Of a stretch of 43,959 nt of DNA, positions 4,544-13,006 are shown piece by piece. The notes below the pieces were generated by a model. The model was not told the origin of the DNA, did not search any database, and saw nothing but the letters and a program-made list of their open reading frames with translations. Every line of letters begins with the position of its first letter. Position 1 is the stretch's first letter. The translations under genes and the position numbers were made by a program. This DNA is from Candidatus Woesebacteria bacterium GW2011_GWC1_42_9 (lineage in GTDB: Bacteria > Patescibacteriota > Microgenomatia > UBA8517): assembly GCA_000995185.1 (NCBI GenBank), contig LCET01000002.1, forward strand, positions 64,220 through 108,178, given 5' to 3'.

Positions 4544-6379
4544 CTATTTTAGATGAGAAGCCTCAAAAAACAAAAGTCTGTTCCCATCAAGCAGAAATAT
4601 TTTTTGATCAGCCTCGCTTACCACCATCGCATCGGCCTTGGAAATATTTTTAATCAGATATTCCGCCTCGTATTCACCCTCTTTTGTTAAAACCACGACT
4701 CGATTGCTTTCAGGATCATAAACATACAAATAGCTGGAATTTTCATCAGTAAATAAAATATTTGCCGAAGGAAACGGCTTCCCAATATTGGGAACTGAAA
4801 ACGCCTTCGGCGCTCCCATTTCAAAGCGGGATATTTTCCCCTCACTCAAAAACCAAATAGATCCGTCGATTGCCCATGAATTAACTTTAGAGAGATCCAC
4901 CTCAATCCCCTTTGCAAGCCACTCCTGTTTTTCTGAAAAACTCTGCCCCCCGCCAGTGTAGCGCCAGATTTGCCCCTCAGGCTTATCTAAAACATAAATG
5001 TTCCCCGCAAAAGCCTTCACTAAAATAGTATCCAAATCCCAATCAGGGCGGACAAATAGCATCACATTATCGCCAATTTCCCGGATGCCGTCGCTTGAGA
5101 GGACAAAACTTCGATCAGAATATGCGGCAACTTGTAAAACATCATCCAATAAATCTGGCCCCTTGACCACCTTTGTGCTTTTTGTGTCAGCTCTCACACT
5201 TATCACAAGCTTTGATTCCCTATCTAATATTCTCATTTCCCCATCCGAAACTACCATCTGGGAGCCCTTAAATCTTCCATCTACCATCGATAGATCCAGA
5301 AACAAACTTGGATCGCTCTCATAAATCCCGGCGACCTTCCCAAGGGCATCGTTTAACTCAGTGGACAATAAATCAAGCTCTGGATCACTAAACCCTTCAT
5401 CATATACTCCAAGTACTTTCTCCCTGGCAGAAAGAACCAGCTCGCGCGCCCGCGGAGAATTAAGCTCAGAGAGGCTTCTTGCTTCGCTAAGCTCATGTTT
5501 TGCCTGATTCAAACGATCTTCGTATTTTTCTTTTCTGTTTTTAATAACACTTTGTCTAATCCCAAAAAATATACTGATTGCCAGAACCACCAAAAGGATC
5601 GAGCCCGCCGCAATCGAAGTCCTGCTTCTTCTGATGCTTTCAAGGTCGCGAGTGTCGCGACCCACTGAAAACCGCTTCTCGGGAAGTAAACTTAGCGCTC
5701 GATCAATCACGCCAACCGCCTTTAGTTTCAAATTAATGCCTTTCTGAGGTTGCCCTTTAATATGGGGAGCTGGTACTCCTTCCGAGCTAAAAACATCAAT
5801 TATTACTAATCCCACTTCCTCGGTATTTTCCGCCGAGCTTATAACAGGTCCTAAGGCCTCAATAGAAAGCCTTGCTCCTTCCTCGCTAAGTGCTTTGGTA
5901 AGTTTCTTTTTGGAGAGAACCGAAAAAGTCGAAGATGTGGCCAGCATGATTTTATCCCCGGGTTTCAAGTGTCCCGATCCAGTAGTAATACCACCCTTCT
6001 CAGACACCAATATTTGAGCGGTTTCACTTCCTCTTTTGAGCCAGACCCTGGCCCCGCCAGTTGCGGCCAAACTCACAGTATCTCCTGATAACGCCATTGC
6101 CACCGCCTCACTTGCCCCAAGCCGCTCCATTGACTCCTTTAAAGATCCAAAAGGACTGCTCCCGCTTTTATAATAATTATTCTTTAAATTTTCGAACAAG
6201 CATTGCCCTTCGTGAGGATTTTTGCAAGCGATCACCGCAAATAGCTTCCCGAGGGAGGCAAGACTGCTTTCTTTAAACGGAACATGCTCTCCAAGCTCAA
6301 CAAAGTTTTCATGACCCGAATGATCCCCATAAGCGGAGCCGCCAGCTAACTTAGCAGAAGAAACATCAAATTCTCTCAC
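4544..6379 (-). CDS. Membrane protein with PP2C-like N-domain and beta-propeller-like C-domain
   Basis: 611 aa with a GTG start overlapping the previous stop as GTGA. Residues 1-215 resemble a PP2C/SpoIIE phosphatase fold (AVMALSGDTVSLAATGG, LKPGDKIMLATSSTFSVLS), but the Asp residues that hold the metals are not all visible, so activity is uncertain. One membrane helix spans about 255-273. A coiled-coil stretch runs 278-345. The extracytoplasmic C-terminal 250 residues are repeating beta blades (ILDRESKLVISV, FVLSSDGIREIG, YVYDPESNRVVVLTKEGEY), like a propeller. It may pass an outside signal to the cytoplasm. Moderate confidence on domains, function unknown. Confidence 0.6.
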   Translation of the reverse strand: MREFDVSSAKLAGGSAYGDHSGHENFVELGEHVPFKESSLASLGKLFAVIACKNPHEGQCLFENLKNNYYKSGSSPFGSLKESMERLGASEAVAMALSGDTVSLAATGGARVWLKRGSETAQILVSEKGGITTGSGHLKPGDKIMLATSSTFSVLSKKKLTKALSEEGARLSIEALGPVISSAENTEEVGLVIIDVFSSEGVPAPHIKGQPQKGINLKLKAVGVIDRALSLLPEKRFSVGRDTRDLESIRRSRTSIAAGSILLVVLAISIFFGIRQSVIKNRKEKYEDRLNQAKHELSEARSLSELNSPRARELVLSAREKVLGVYDEGFSDPELDLLSTELNDALGKVAGIYESDPSLFLDLSMVDGRFKGSQMVVSDGEMRILDRESKLVISVRADTKSTKVVKGPDLLDDVLQVAAYSDRSFVLSSDGIREIGDNVMLFVRPDWDLDTILVKAFAGNIYVLDKPEGQIWRYTGGGQSFSEKQEWLAKGIEVDLSKVNSWAIDGSIWFLSEGKISRFEMGAPKAFSVPNIGKPFPSANILFTDENSSYLYVYDPESNRVVVLTKEGEYEAEYLIKNISKADAMVVSEADQKIFLLDGNRLLFFEASHLK

Positions 6380-6609
6380 AATACAAAAAGGGCAAATAGT
6401 ATGGTTCCAAGCGCAAACAGCAAGTGAACAATTGCAATCGCCTTAAGCTGGCTTTCAAAGCCTACTTCAAGCGTGTCTGTCATATGGTCAACTTGTTTTA
6501 CGATAACCAAGGCAAATACCACATATACAGACAAACCGATCAAAGTTAAAATCTTGGCCAATATCCATACCCCTCCACCTGGGTCAAAAAGCGACAAGAA
6601 ATCGTTCAC
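6376..6609 (-). CDS. Small two-helix membrane protein (DUF5657-like)
   Basis: 77 aa with two membrane helices (about 15-39 and 57-76) and a short loop KQVDHMTDTLEVGFES between them. Size and pattern fit the DUF5657 family common in Microgenomates, but I cannot run a profile. The GTG start overlaps the upstream stop as GTGA and follows GGGAGG by six bases, a Shine-Dalgarno-like signal. The stop overlaps the next gene's GTG. It may be a partner of the propeller protein or of the PH-like protein. Confidence 0.65.
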   Translation of the reverse strand: MNDFLSLFDPGGGVWILAKILTLIGLSVYVVFALVIVKQVDHMTDTLEVGFESQLKAIAIVHLLFALGTILFALFVL

Positions 6610-7304
6610 CTGACCCTCCCTTCTAGTTTCTCCGTTTCCTCCTCTACTCGCAATTCGCGAAGCACCTGCGCTACTCGGTCAGGCTTTGGAACCGCAAGAA
6701 ACTCAATCCTTGGTACCTGTCCTGCAGTCTGAATCATCACATCCCCATAATTAAACATCGTCCTCACCACTCCCCCCATCACTGTGGTAACATCCTCAAT
6801 TTGATCGATATGAGCATCGGTAATTTCTCGATAGACTAGATTTACGAAATCAACATCAAACATCCGCTCATCAGTCACGATATTGACATTAAAATACCAG
6901 CTTAAAAATTGCTCAATAATAAATGCCAAAGTGATTAAATACCACGTCATGATGACCACAGCTTGATAACCTGAAGGTAATAATCCAAAAGGAGGAAACA
7001 AGGTCAAAACCATCGGCGCTAAACACATAATGCTAGCAAGAAGTATCCAGGGGATATTTGTTATCGGGTGACGCCTCAAAAAAAGCACTACTTTTTCTTC
7101 CTTATCAGCCACTGCAAATTTTACATCTGTCGGGCAATAATTATATGCGGCCAAAGGGCTTCTAGTATGTCCTGGCAATTTATGCCGTGCTTTTGGGCTT
7201 TTTTTAAGATCGTTAACCGGATCTGGCTTCGTGTTGTCTAAATTATCTTTAACCTCTTTCATGCTTTCTTTCTTAGTTTCTTTAGCTACAAAAATGTCAG
7301 GCAT
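6606..7304 (-). CDS. Membrane protein with PH-like (YdbS-type) domain
   Basis: 232 aa. Residues 1-65 are soluble and charged. Two membrane helices (about 93-112 and 119-142) follow, then a bacterial PH-like domain at 150-225 (VNIVTDERMFDVDFVNLVYREITDA, GDVMIQTAG, RIEFLAVPKPDRVAQVLREL), the layout of YdbS/bPH2 proteins. The role in the family is poorly known, often envelope stress or homeostasis. First gene of a five-gene minus operon ending in smpB-ssrA. An extended -10 lies nine bases upstream. Confidence 0.75.
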   Translation of the reverse strand: MPDIFVAKETKKESMKEVKDNLDNTKPDPVNDLKKSPKARHKLPGHTRSPLAAYNYCPTDVKFAVADKEEKVVLFLRRHPITNIPWILLASIMCLAPMVLTLFPPFGLLPSGYQAVVIMTWYLITLAFIIEQFLSWYFNVNIVTDERMFDVDFVNLVYREITDAHIDQIEDVTTVMGGVVRTMFNYGDVMIQTAGQVPRIEFLAVPKPDRVAQVLRELRVEEETEKLEGRVR

Positions 7305-7313
7305 CGCGCCACA

Positions 7314-7319
7314 ATTATA
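7314..7319 (-). promoter_or_regulatory. Extended -10 of the PH-smpB-ssrA operon
   Basis: Minus strand TGATATAAT: a perfect -10 with the TGn extension, nine bases before the ATG at 7304. The leader would be two or three bases. Confidence 0.6.
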
Positions 7320-7346
7320 TCATCTTTCACGAAAATCCTTGATAAC

Positions 7347-9032
7347 TTAGAGCTTCTCAATATTAAAAAGACTGCTCTTTAAGCCGATATACCCCGGGGC
7401 CCTCAAGTTAAAAGCTTTCTTAAGTTCATCTCCATTTATAGTAATTGTGCCTTTGTTTGTCCCAAAGCTTACCGTCTGAGTTGACCCTGAATTAGAATAA
7501 ACTACTGAGACACTATTGACGCTCGTATATCCTCCAATCCCCAATAGCTCACTCATAGAGTATGGATTCCCTCCCCAGCAACCTGTATCAACTGGAGAAA
7601 TCCTCCCGACATCCCCTCCCCCGCCAGTTAGGACCTTCCAGGAATTTAGAATATCGGCCATCTCTTCACTGGTGAGCCAGGGGTTAGTTCTCCCGCAAGT
7701 TGACCCGCCGCGGCTTTTATACCATCCCTTATAAAACCAGGGGCTGCCGCTAACTTTCTCGTAAGCCGTATTTGGCCAGTCTCCAGAAGTATCTTTTATC
7801 CCACTCCAATCCCATTGCGAGATCGTAAACCCTCCGGTAGTTGAAGAATAATAAGTCGCAGCCGCTTGACCACCTCGCTCAATTACCCAGCCGCGAGTAG
7901 CGCGAACTGCCTCCGCCCATTTGCCGCTTTTAAGTTGTGGTTTATATACCTGGCAGGACTCGGTAGCGCAAATTGATCCCGCGCCATTATTAGTAGCAGA
8001 CAATGCATAAGACCTTGCCGCAACAGCTTGAGCCTTTAAGGCTTCAAGCCCGCCATTATCCCCCCAGCTTTCAGGCACTTCGTAAATCCCAAGGAGATAA
8101 TTATCTTCAAACGGGATTGTGCCGTAGCCGCTAACCGTGATCGACCCTGGAACTGAATAACCCTTGTTTAAATTTGCCCCCTGGAAATAAGCTGACAAAA
8201 TTGTCTCGGCTGATTGCCCTGATTTTGCTCTCCCGTATGCCCCATATTGGCTCATCCCGGTCCTATGGGGAGCACCAAAGGAAAACCCCGCAAATGCTGG
8301 CCTAAATCCAGGATCACAAAAATTACTGCTCCCGGGAGGCCCGCTACAGGGCTCAAGCGTTAGCGGAGTATCCCCGATAGACGTTTGAAATCCGCCTGCT
8401 TTTAGGGCGGCTAGCTCCTCTTGGCGGGAACTTAGCTCGCTTAAATAGCTCTCAACTTTTGAGACTTCCCCCGCAAGGAACGTCGCCCGGCCATCGATAT
8501 TTGCTTTCGCGGCGGCCAAAGTTGACCGGCTGCCTTCCAATTTCTTTTTGTCATCATTGAGTTTCACTAAGTCATCTGCATATTCATCCATCGTTACTCG
8601 ATCTTGATCTGCCGCTTTTTGTCTAAAGGTAATTTCAAAAAAAGCCTCTGAAGCATTATCGGTGGAAAGAAATGGCATCAAGGGATCATAAGTGCGAAGA
8701 AAGCGGTAGTGATTTTCCGCCTTCTCCTCAAAGACTGCTTTCGCAAAAGACAAATCGCGTTCTCGGCTGCTTATGTCTATTTCCACTCCCTCCAGTTCAG
8801 TAGAAAGATCAGTAATTCTAAGCTTCAGGTTTGAAATTTGTTTATTAAGGTTGGCAAGCTCCGCTTTATTGTTCTCATGTGCCGGGGTCAAAGCATCAAT
8901 CTCCCGCTGAATCTGGTCAATTTGGCATTGATAATTATTACCACAGTCCTCGGCACCAGCCAAAGTAAAAAAGTAAAAAAACAAAAAAACAAAAATTAAA
9001 GTGCTCTTCACTACACTCTTAGTTCTAATCAT
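7347..9032 (-). CDS. Secreted SpoIID/LytB domain protein with coiled-coil N-terminus
   Basis: 561 aa from the ATG at 9032; the frame is open further up but the part before has no signal and overlaps the divergent gene. Signal peptide 1-27. Residues 32-210 are a long coiled coil (EIDALTPAHENNKAELANL onward), like the EnvC/CwlO type of wall-hydrolase regulator. SpoIID domain about 245-440: GMSQYGAYG, LKAQAVAARSYAL, CQVYKP, YYSSTTGG. SpoIID is a lytic transglycosylase acting on stripped glycan; LytB-type relatives stimulate amidases. The C-terminal 100 residues are beta-rich. It shares its promoter region with the first pilin gene of the T4SS-like locus, so it may open the wall for that machine. 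Confidence 0.85.
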   Translation of the reverse strand: MIRTKSVVKSTLIFVFLFFYFFTLAGAEDCGNNYQCQIDQIQREIDALTPAHENNKAELANLNKQISNLKLRITDLSTELEGVEIDISSRERDLSFAKAVFEEKAENHYRFLRTYDPLMPFLSTDNASEAFFEITFRQKAADQDRVTMDEYADDLVKLNDDKKKLEGSRSTLAAAKANIDGRATFLAGEVSKVESYLSELSSRQEELAALKAGGFQTSIGDTPLTLEPCSGPPGSSNFCDPGFRPAFAGFSFGAPHRTGMSQYGAYGRAKSGQSAETILSAYFQGANLNKGYSVPGSITVSGYGTIPFEDNYLLGIYEVPESWGDNGGLEALKAQAVAARSYALSATNNGAGSICATESCQVYKPQLKSGKWAEAVRATRGWVIERGGQAAATYYSSTTGGFTISQWDWSGIKDTSGDWPNTAYEKVSGSPWFYKGWYKSRGGSTCGRTNPWLTSEEMADILNSWKVLTGGGGDVGRISPVDTGCWGGNPYSMSELLGIGGYTSVNSVSVVYSNSGSTQTVSFGTNKGTITINGDELKKAFNLRAPGYIGLKSSLFNIEKL

Positions 9033-9042
9033 TATTGATTCT

Positions 9043-9048
9043 ATTATA
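9043..9048. promoter_or_regulatory. Shared divergent -10 region
   Basis: On the minus strand TATAAT (9048-9043) lies ten bases before the SpoIID ATG. On the plus strand TATTAT at 9042-9047 lies three bases before the first pilin ATG (12 before an alternative ATG at 9060). Only 18 bases separate the two genes, so transcription in the two directions must interfere. Confidence 0.45.
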
Positions 9049-9050
9049 CA

Positions 9051-9968
9051 ATGAAGGGGATGAGGAAGATTATCATTATTACTGCTGTGTTGTTTATTTT
9101 GGCTTTCTCTAAAACACCGATAACTCTTAATGCTCAAGCCCAACCAGAAGAGACTGCTTGTAGTTCAATTAGTCTTGACCCCCCAACAGGCACGCCTGAA
9201 ACTCCATTTGTCATAAATCTCAGCTGTACCGGAGAACCAAACACTGTTCTTATTATAAACCAAGATACCAGCGAAGAGGTTTGGAGGATGACACTACTTC
9301 CCGGGTGGGCAGATAACCCAATCCCAGTGACCAGATCATTAGCCCCAGGAAATTACGAAATTCAAGTATGGGCGGTTGGCGGAAGAGTTATTTTTGTTTC
9401 AGATCCTTTTCAGGTTAGCGAAGGAGAAGTTGAGCTTCCCCAGTGTGGGGACATAATTTCTCTTGAAGATGAAAATCTCTGTCCATTGGTATGTCCTGCT
9501 TTCACTAGGTATGACCCTGAACAGGGATCAATTACTCGTTGCGAGACGTGCGGAAATGATCTACAGGCTTGCTGTCCCACAGGAGAACCATGTAGTCCAG
9601 GTTTAACCTGCAGAATTCTACCTCCGGCCACAAGCGGGACTTGCCTTCTACTTGATTTTCAAGAGGAAGATCCTCATTTTTGTTTTACAACTAACAACCT
9701 AAACACTGCCATTGGCTGCATACCCTTTGATCTCCCAGAGAGTATTGCGATCTTTTTTCTAGGATGGGGTACTGGAGTTGGCGGAGGGATAGCCTTCCTT
9801 CTTTCTGTCTACGCGGGCTTCCAGATATTAACCTCCTCTGGTGATCCCAAACGGCTTGAGGGCGGAAAAAGTCTTCTTTGGTCTGCACTCACCGGGTTGT
9901 CATTAATAATTTTCTCAGTATTTTTATTAAGATTTATCGGGATAAATATTTTAGGGATATCGAATTAA
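9051..9968 (+). CDS. T4SS pilin-like protein 1 with large Cys-rich ectodomain
   Basis: 305 aa. Signal peptide about 1-27. An Ig-like beta domain (30-125) and a Cys-rich segment (130-210, about 13 Cys) follow. The C-terminal 95 residues are the VirB2/T4SS_pilin unit: LNTAIGCIP (217-225), membrane helix 231-258, short loop SSGDPKRLEGGK and helix 275-298. VirB2-type proteins build the shaft of type IV secretion pili; this long one may be a tip or a surface-exposed variant. First of a tandem family of ten sharing the helix-GDPxxxxxGK-helix core. An ATG at 9060 is an alternative start. Confidence 0.8.
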   Translation: MKGMRKIIIITAVLFILAFSKTPITLNAQAQPEETACSSISLDPPTGTPETPFVINLSCTGEPNTVLIINQDTSEEVWRMTLLPGWADNPIPVTRSLAPGNYEIQVWAVGGRVIFVSDPFQVSEGEVELPQCGDIISLEDENLCPLVCPAFTRYDPEQGSITRCETCGNDLQACCPTGEPCSPGLTCRILPPATSGTCLLLDFQEEDPHFCFTTNNLNTAIGCIPFDLPESIAIFFLGWGTGVGGGIAFLLSVYAGFQILTSSGDPKRLEGGKSLLWSALTGLSLIIFSVFLLRFIGINILGISN

Positions 9969-9971
9969 ATT

Positions 9972-10781
9972 ATGAATAAGCTTTTTTTTCTCTTTATGGT
10001 TGGCGCTTTATTGTTTTGTAATCCAAAAACTGCAATTGCTCAGACTGGTGGAGTTTACTTTTGCGTATGGGGGGGCGGCCAAGCAGGATGTACGCTTGAT
10101 AGCAACCAATGCTCTATTAACTATCAACCAGGAGATTGCAGTCAGTTTAATAATAACCCAACTGCTTGTGGAGATAACAATCTTAGTGGGGGGAATTATT
10201 GTGTTCCAGGAACTGGCGGCACTCCCCCTCCTGGAAGCAATTGCTCCCCGGGTGCTTGTACAACATCCTCAGATTGCGGTGGCGGCTCTTGCTCAGGGAC
10301 TAACCCCGAGAACCTTTGTTCCGGGACTTGTAGCTGCCCTCAAACTTCATGCAACTCTCCTCTTGATTGCCAAGGATTACTTGCTGCCTGCCAAAATATT
10401 ACAGCTGGAGAATGGTGCTCAGGTACTTGCTATTTCAGCGAAGAAGATCCCCCTCCCAGCGAAGATACCTCTGATTTCTGGCAGGATATTTCAGAAGGGT
10501 GTGCTGATCCCAATAGTATTAATACCGCTATTGGGTGCCTTCCTCTAAGCACAGAAGGGACTGCGGGAAGGCTCCTTGCCTGGGGAGCTGGGATCCTTGG
10601 CGGAGTGGCCTTTTTAGTGATTTTTATGGGAGGATTTCGAATACTTTCCTCGCAAGGCGATCCCAGAAAAGTTATGGCCGGGCGTGAACTGATCATCGCG
10701 GCCGTAAGCGGACTTACGGTTGCAATTTTCTCGATATTTATCTTGAGGCTCTTGGGGGTTAATATATTACAAATACTATGA
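9972..10781 (+). CDS. T4SS pilin-like protein 2 with Cys-rich ectodomain
   Basis: 269 aa. Signal peptide 1-24. Residues 30-175 are low-complexity and Cys-, Gly- and Ser-rich (repeated CSxGxC and SxCSGxC patterns), suggesting a disulphide-knotted extracellular part. The pilin unit lies in the last 95 residues with INTAIGCLP, two membrane helices and the loop SSQGDPRKVMAGRE. It starts three bases after pilin 1 and its stop overlaps pilin 3 as ATGA. No Shine-Dalgarno nearby, so translation is probably coupled. Confidence 0.8.
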   Translation: MNKLFFLFMVGALLFCNPKTAIAQTGGVYFCVWGGGQAGCTLDSNQCSINYQPGDCSQFNNNPTACGDNNLSGGNYCVPGTGGTPPPGSNCSPGACTTSSDCGGGSCSGTNPENLCSGTCSCPQTSCNSPLDCQGLLAACQNITAGEWCSGTCYFSEEDPPPSEDTSDFWQDISEGCADPNSINTAIGCLPLSTEGTAGRLLAWGAGILGGVAFLVIFMGGFRILSSQGDPRKVMAGRELIIAAVSGLTVAIFSIFILRLLGVNILQIL

Positions 10782-11188
10782 AAAACTGGCTAATCATTAG
10801 CGTGACACTACTCTCAATCACCAGCTTTAAAACAAATATTGTCCTCGCCCAAGAGGAGGTCTCCCCCGAAGCCGAAAATGTGATCCTAGAAGGCACCACT
10901 TGCACCACAGGCAGTGAAGACGGAATTAATACCGCCATTGGCTGTATTCCCCTCTCGGCCGAAGGGATGGCGGGGTACTTTTTGGCCCGCGGGATCGCAA
11001 TTGCAGGCGGGATTGCTTTCCTTCTTTCTGTTTACGGCGGATATGTCATCATGACCTCCCAAGGAGACCCTGGAAGAATGGAGAGTGGGAAGTCGCTTCT
11101 CACTGCCGCCATAAGCGGGCTCTTACTATTAATATTTTCAGTGTTTATAATTAGATTATTAGGGTTTCAAATCTTAAATATTTTTTGA
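10778..11188 (+). CDS. T4SS pilin-like protein 3
   Basis: 136 aa. Signal peptide 1-24, a short acidic linker, then INTAIGCIPLSAEG and the two-helix pilin unit with loop TSQGDPGRMESGKS. It shares the TAIGC(I/L)P motif, with its single Cys, only with pilins 1 and 2, so these three form a subfamily. It overlaps the previous gene by four bases (ATGA). Confidence 0.8.
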   Translation: MKNWLIISVTLLSITSFKTNIVLAQEEVSPEAENVILEGTTCTTGSEDGINTAIGCIPLSAEGMAGYFLARGIAIAGGIAFLLSVYGGYVIMTSQGDPGRMESGKSLLTAAISGLLLLIFSVFIIRLLGFQILNIF

Positions 11189-11189
11189 T

Positions 11190-11513
11190 ATGAATGAAGA
11201 TATATTAGATAGGATAGAAGAGGGAGGACTAGGCACGAATTTTAGATTCTTAGGAGCATCTGGCACGATTGGGGCAATCATTAGTAGGGCTATCCCGATT
11301 ATCTTTTTTGTGGCGGGGATATTTTTATTAATTTACCTTATTTATGGAGGGATTAGCATGATGACTTCCGGCGGCGACCCAAAAAAAGCGGCCGGAGCAA
11401 AGGCAATTCTTACCAACGGAGCAATTGGATTTACCATTATCTTCCTTGCTTACTGGATTGTACAAATTATTGCTCTTGTTTTGGGACTTGAGCCAATATT
11501 AACCATATTCTAA
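11190..11513 (+). CDS. T4SS pilin-like protein 4
   Basis: 107 aa, no signal peptide and no Cys. A 30-residue N-terminus is followed by two membrane helices (about 32-55 and 75-98) joined by TSGGDPKKAAGAKAIL, the core loop of this family. Typical VirB2-type size after processing. It starts one base after pilin 3 and shares the A of its stop with the ATG of pilin 5 (TAATG). Confidence 0.78.
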   Translation: MNEDILDRIEEGGLGTNFRFLGASGTIGAIISRAIPIIFFVAGIFLLIYLIYGGISMMTSGGDPKKAAGAKAILTNGAIGFTIIFLAYWIVQIIALVLGLEPILTIF

Positions 11514-11833
11514 TGAAAAATTATCTGGCAGTGAAGATCGGCGAGGAATTTAAATCTCCTTTTGGCCAAACAAAGTCGCTTGGCGACCTTGCTAGCCTTA
11601 TCCCTCAAATTGGGATCGTCATCGCCGGGATCATTGTTGTCCTCCTTTTAATTTTTTACGGCATTAAAACAATCGCCGGTGCCGGCTCAAATGATCCCAA
11701 ATCCGCCGCCCAAGGAAAGCAGGCAATGACAATGGCCATAACTGGCTTTATAATTGTAGTAATTGCCTACTGGATCATCCGAATAATCGAGCTGATCACG
11801 GGCACAAGCTTTTTGACTATTTTCCCAATATGA
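11513..11833 (+). CDS. T4SS pilin-like protein 5
   Basis: 106 aa. Two membrane helices (about 26-50 and 70-95) and loop AGSNDPKSAAQGKQAM between them; here Asn replaces the usual Gly before DP. The N-terminus is short (EEFKSPFGQTKSLGDLA) without a clear signal peptide. Stop/start junctions on both sides overlap (TAATG and ATGA), so production is probably tied to its neighbours. Confidence 0.78.
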   Translation: MKNYLAVKIGEEFKSPFGQTKSLGDLASLIPQIGIVIAGIIVVLLLIFYGIKTIAGAGSNDPKSAAQGKQAMTMAITGFIIVVIAYWIIRIIELITGTSFLTIFPI

Positions 11834-12198
11834 AGCATTTAGCTCAAATACAAGAAAATCCCTTTGGACAAGTTTCTCCACCTCCGGCACTTCAAAATTT
11901 TGCCCCTGTAGAAGAAGGCGGGATTGGTCAGTTATTAAACATTTTCATCAATGTTTTAATCGCTGGCGCCGGGATCTATGCCGTAATCAATATCATCTTA
12001 GCTGGCTATGCCTTTATGGGAGCCGGAGCAGATAGTAAAAAAGTAGCCGAGGCCTGGGCAAAGATTTACCAGACCTTTATGGGCCTGGCGTTTGTGGCTG
12101 GGACCTTTGTCTTGGCGGCAATTTTTGGGATACTTTTATTTGGAAGCTGGGACGCCTTGCTTAAACCAACTATTCCGACAATCATACCAATAAACTAA
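11830..12198 (+). CDS. T4SS pilin-like protein 6
   Basis: 122 aa. A 35-residue Pro- and Gln-rich N-terminus precedes two membrane helices (about 36-60 and 80-104) joined by MGAGADSKKVAEAWAKIY. The loop has ADSKK in place of GDPKK, so it is a diverged paralogue. Overlaps pilin 5 by four bases and pilin 7 by one. Confidence 0.76.
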   Translation: MKHLAQIQENPFGQVSPPPALQNFAPVEEGGIGQLLNIFINVLIAGAGIYAVINIILAGYAFMGAGADSKKVAEAWAKIYQTFMGLAFVAGTFVLAAIFGILLFGSWDALLKPTIPTIIPIN

Positions 12199-12572
12199 TG
12201 AAATATTTATCTCAGATACCAATTTACCCGTCAGATGAGCCTCTTCGCGGCCCGGGGACTTTGGGAAACCCAGGAAGCGAAGCTGGAGCAGTCGGGCTTT
12301 TTATAGCTTTTATCTCCGGTTTAATTGGATTAATGACAATTATTGCCGGGCTCTGGTTCCTTTTTAATATCTTCTTTGGGGCAATTGGGATAATCGGCGC
12401 CGGAGGTGATGCTAAAAAGATGGAAGGTGCCCAAGCGAAACTAACCACAGGGATCATTGGGATTGTGGTAGTGATTTCAGCTATATTTATCGTCGACTTT
12501 ATCGGAAGCTTCTTAGGGCTTGAATTATTAAACCCCATCAGATATCTCGAGACAATCGTTCCAGGAAGATAA
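12198..12572 (+). CDS. T4SS pilin-like protein 7
   Basis: 124 aa. Short N-terminus (about 30 residues, Pro/Gly-rich), two membrane helices (33-58, 78-104) and loop GAGGDAKKMEGAQAKL. It is closest by eye to pilin 6, and the pair may be a recent duplication. Same operon, one-base TAATG overlap with pilin 6. Confidence 0.76.
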   Translation: MKYLSQIPIYPSDEPLRGPGTLGNPGSEAGAVGLFIAFISGLIGLMTIIAGLWFLFNIFFGAIGIIGAGGDAKKMEGAQAKLTTGIIGIVVVISAIFIVDFIGSFLGLELLNPIRYLETIVPGR

Positions 12573-12573
12573 T

Positions 12574-12957
12574 ATGAACAAACTAGCTCAGCTAATAAGA
12601 AACCCCGTCCTAAACCCTGCAATACAGGGGCAAACCGGAGAAGAATATGCCGCAGGGCTAATCCCCCGGCTGGTTACTTTGACCCTCATTATTGGCTCAG
12701 TCCTTTTTTTCTTTTACTTTATTTATGGGGCAATCCGCTGGATCAGCTCGGGCAATGATCCAAAAGCGCTGGAAGGCGCGCGCGGAACGATAACACAGGC
12801 TTTAATCGGTCTTTTGATCATGTTTTCAATCTTCGCCATCGTCAAAGTAATTGAATCTGCTTTTGGTCTAAATATCCTCACTATTGATCTTTCCGCTGTC
12901 AGAATTAAACCGCCAGGCGGACCTGTCTGGGAAGTAATTTTTCCTGGCCAGCCATAA
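12574..12957 (+). CDS. T4SS pilin-like protein 8
   Basis: 127 aa. N-terminus 1-32, helices about 33-55 and 74-97, loop SSGNDPKALEGARGTI, then a 30-residue Pro-rich tail. The tail after the second helix is longer than in most paralogues. AGGAAG eight bases before the ATG is one of the few Shine-Dalgarno-like signals in this cluster. Last gene of the first pilin run; a new promoter follows. Confidence 0.77.
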   Translation: MNKLAQLIRNPVLNPAIQGQTGEEYAAGLIPRLVTLTLIIGSVLFFFYFIYGAIRWISSGNDPKALEGARGTITQALIGLLIMFSIFAIVKVIESAFGLNILTIDLSAVRIKPPGGPVWEVIFPGQP

Positions 12958-12971
12958 ATAAATATTAGCCC

Positions 12972-13001
12972 TTGACAATCATTAAAAATATAAAATATCA
13001 T
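12972..13001 (+). promoter_or_regulatory. Promoter of pilin 9 (leaderless)
   Basis: TTGACA at 12972-12977, an 18-base AT-rich spacer and TATCAT at 12996-13001, five bases before the ATG at 13007. It gives pilin 9 its own control, apart from the pilin 1-8 operon. Confidence 0.65.
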
Positions 13002-13006
13002 TAGCT

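Noticed and set aside
10000-10548. 182-codon open frame on the plus strand inside pilin 2
   Set aside because: It is a shadow frame of the Cys-rich pilin 2 gene, which has a signal peptide and the family pilin domain; the shadow has neither.
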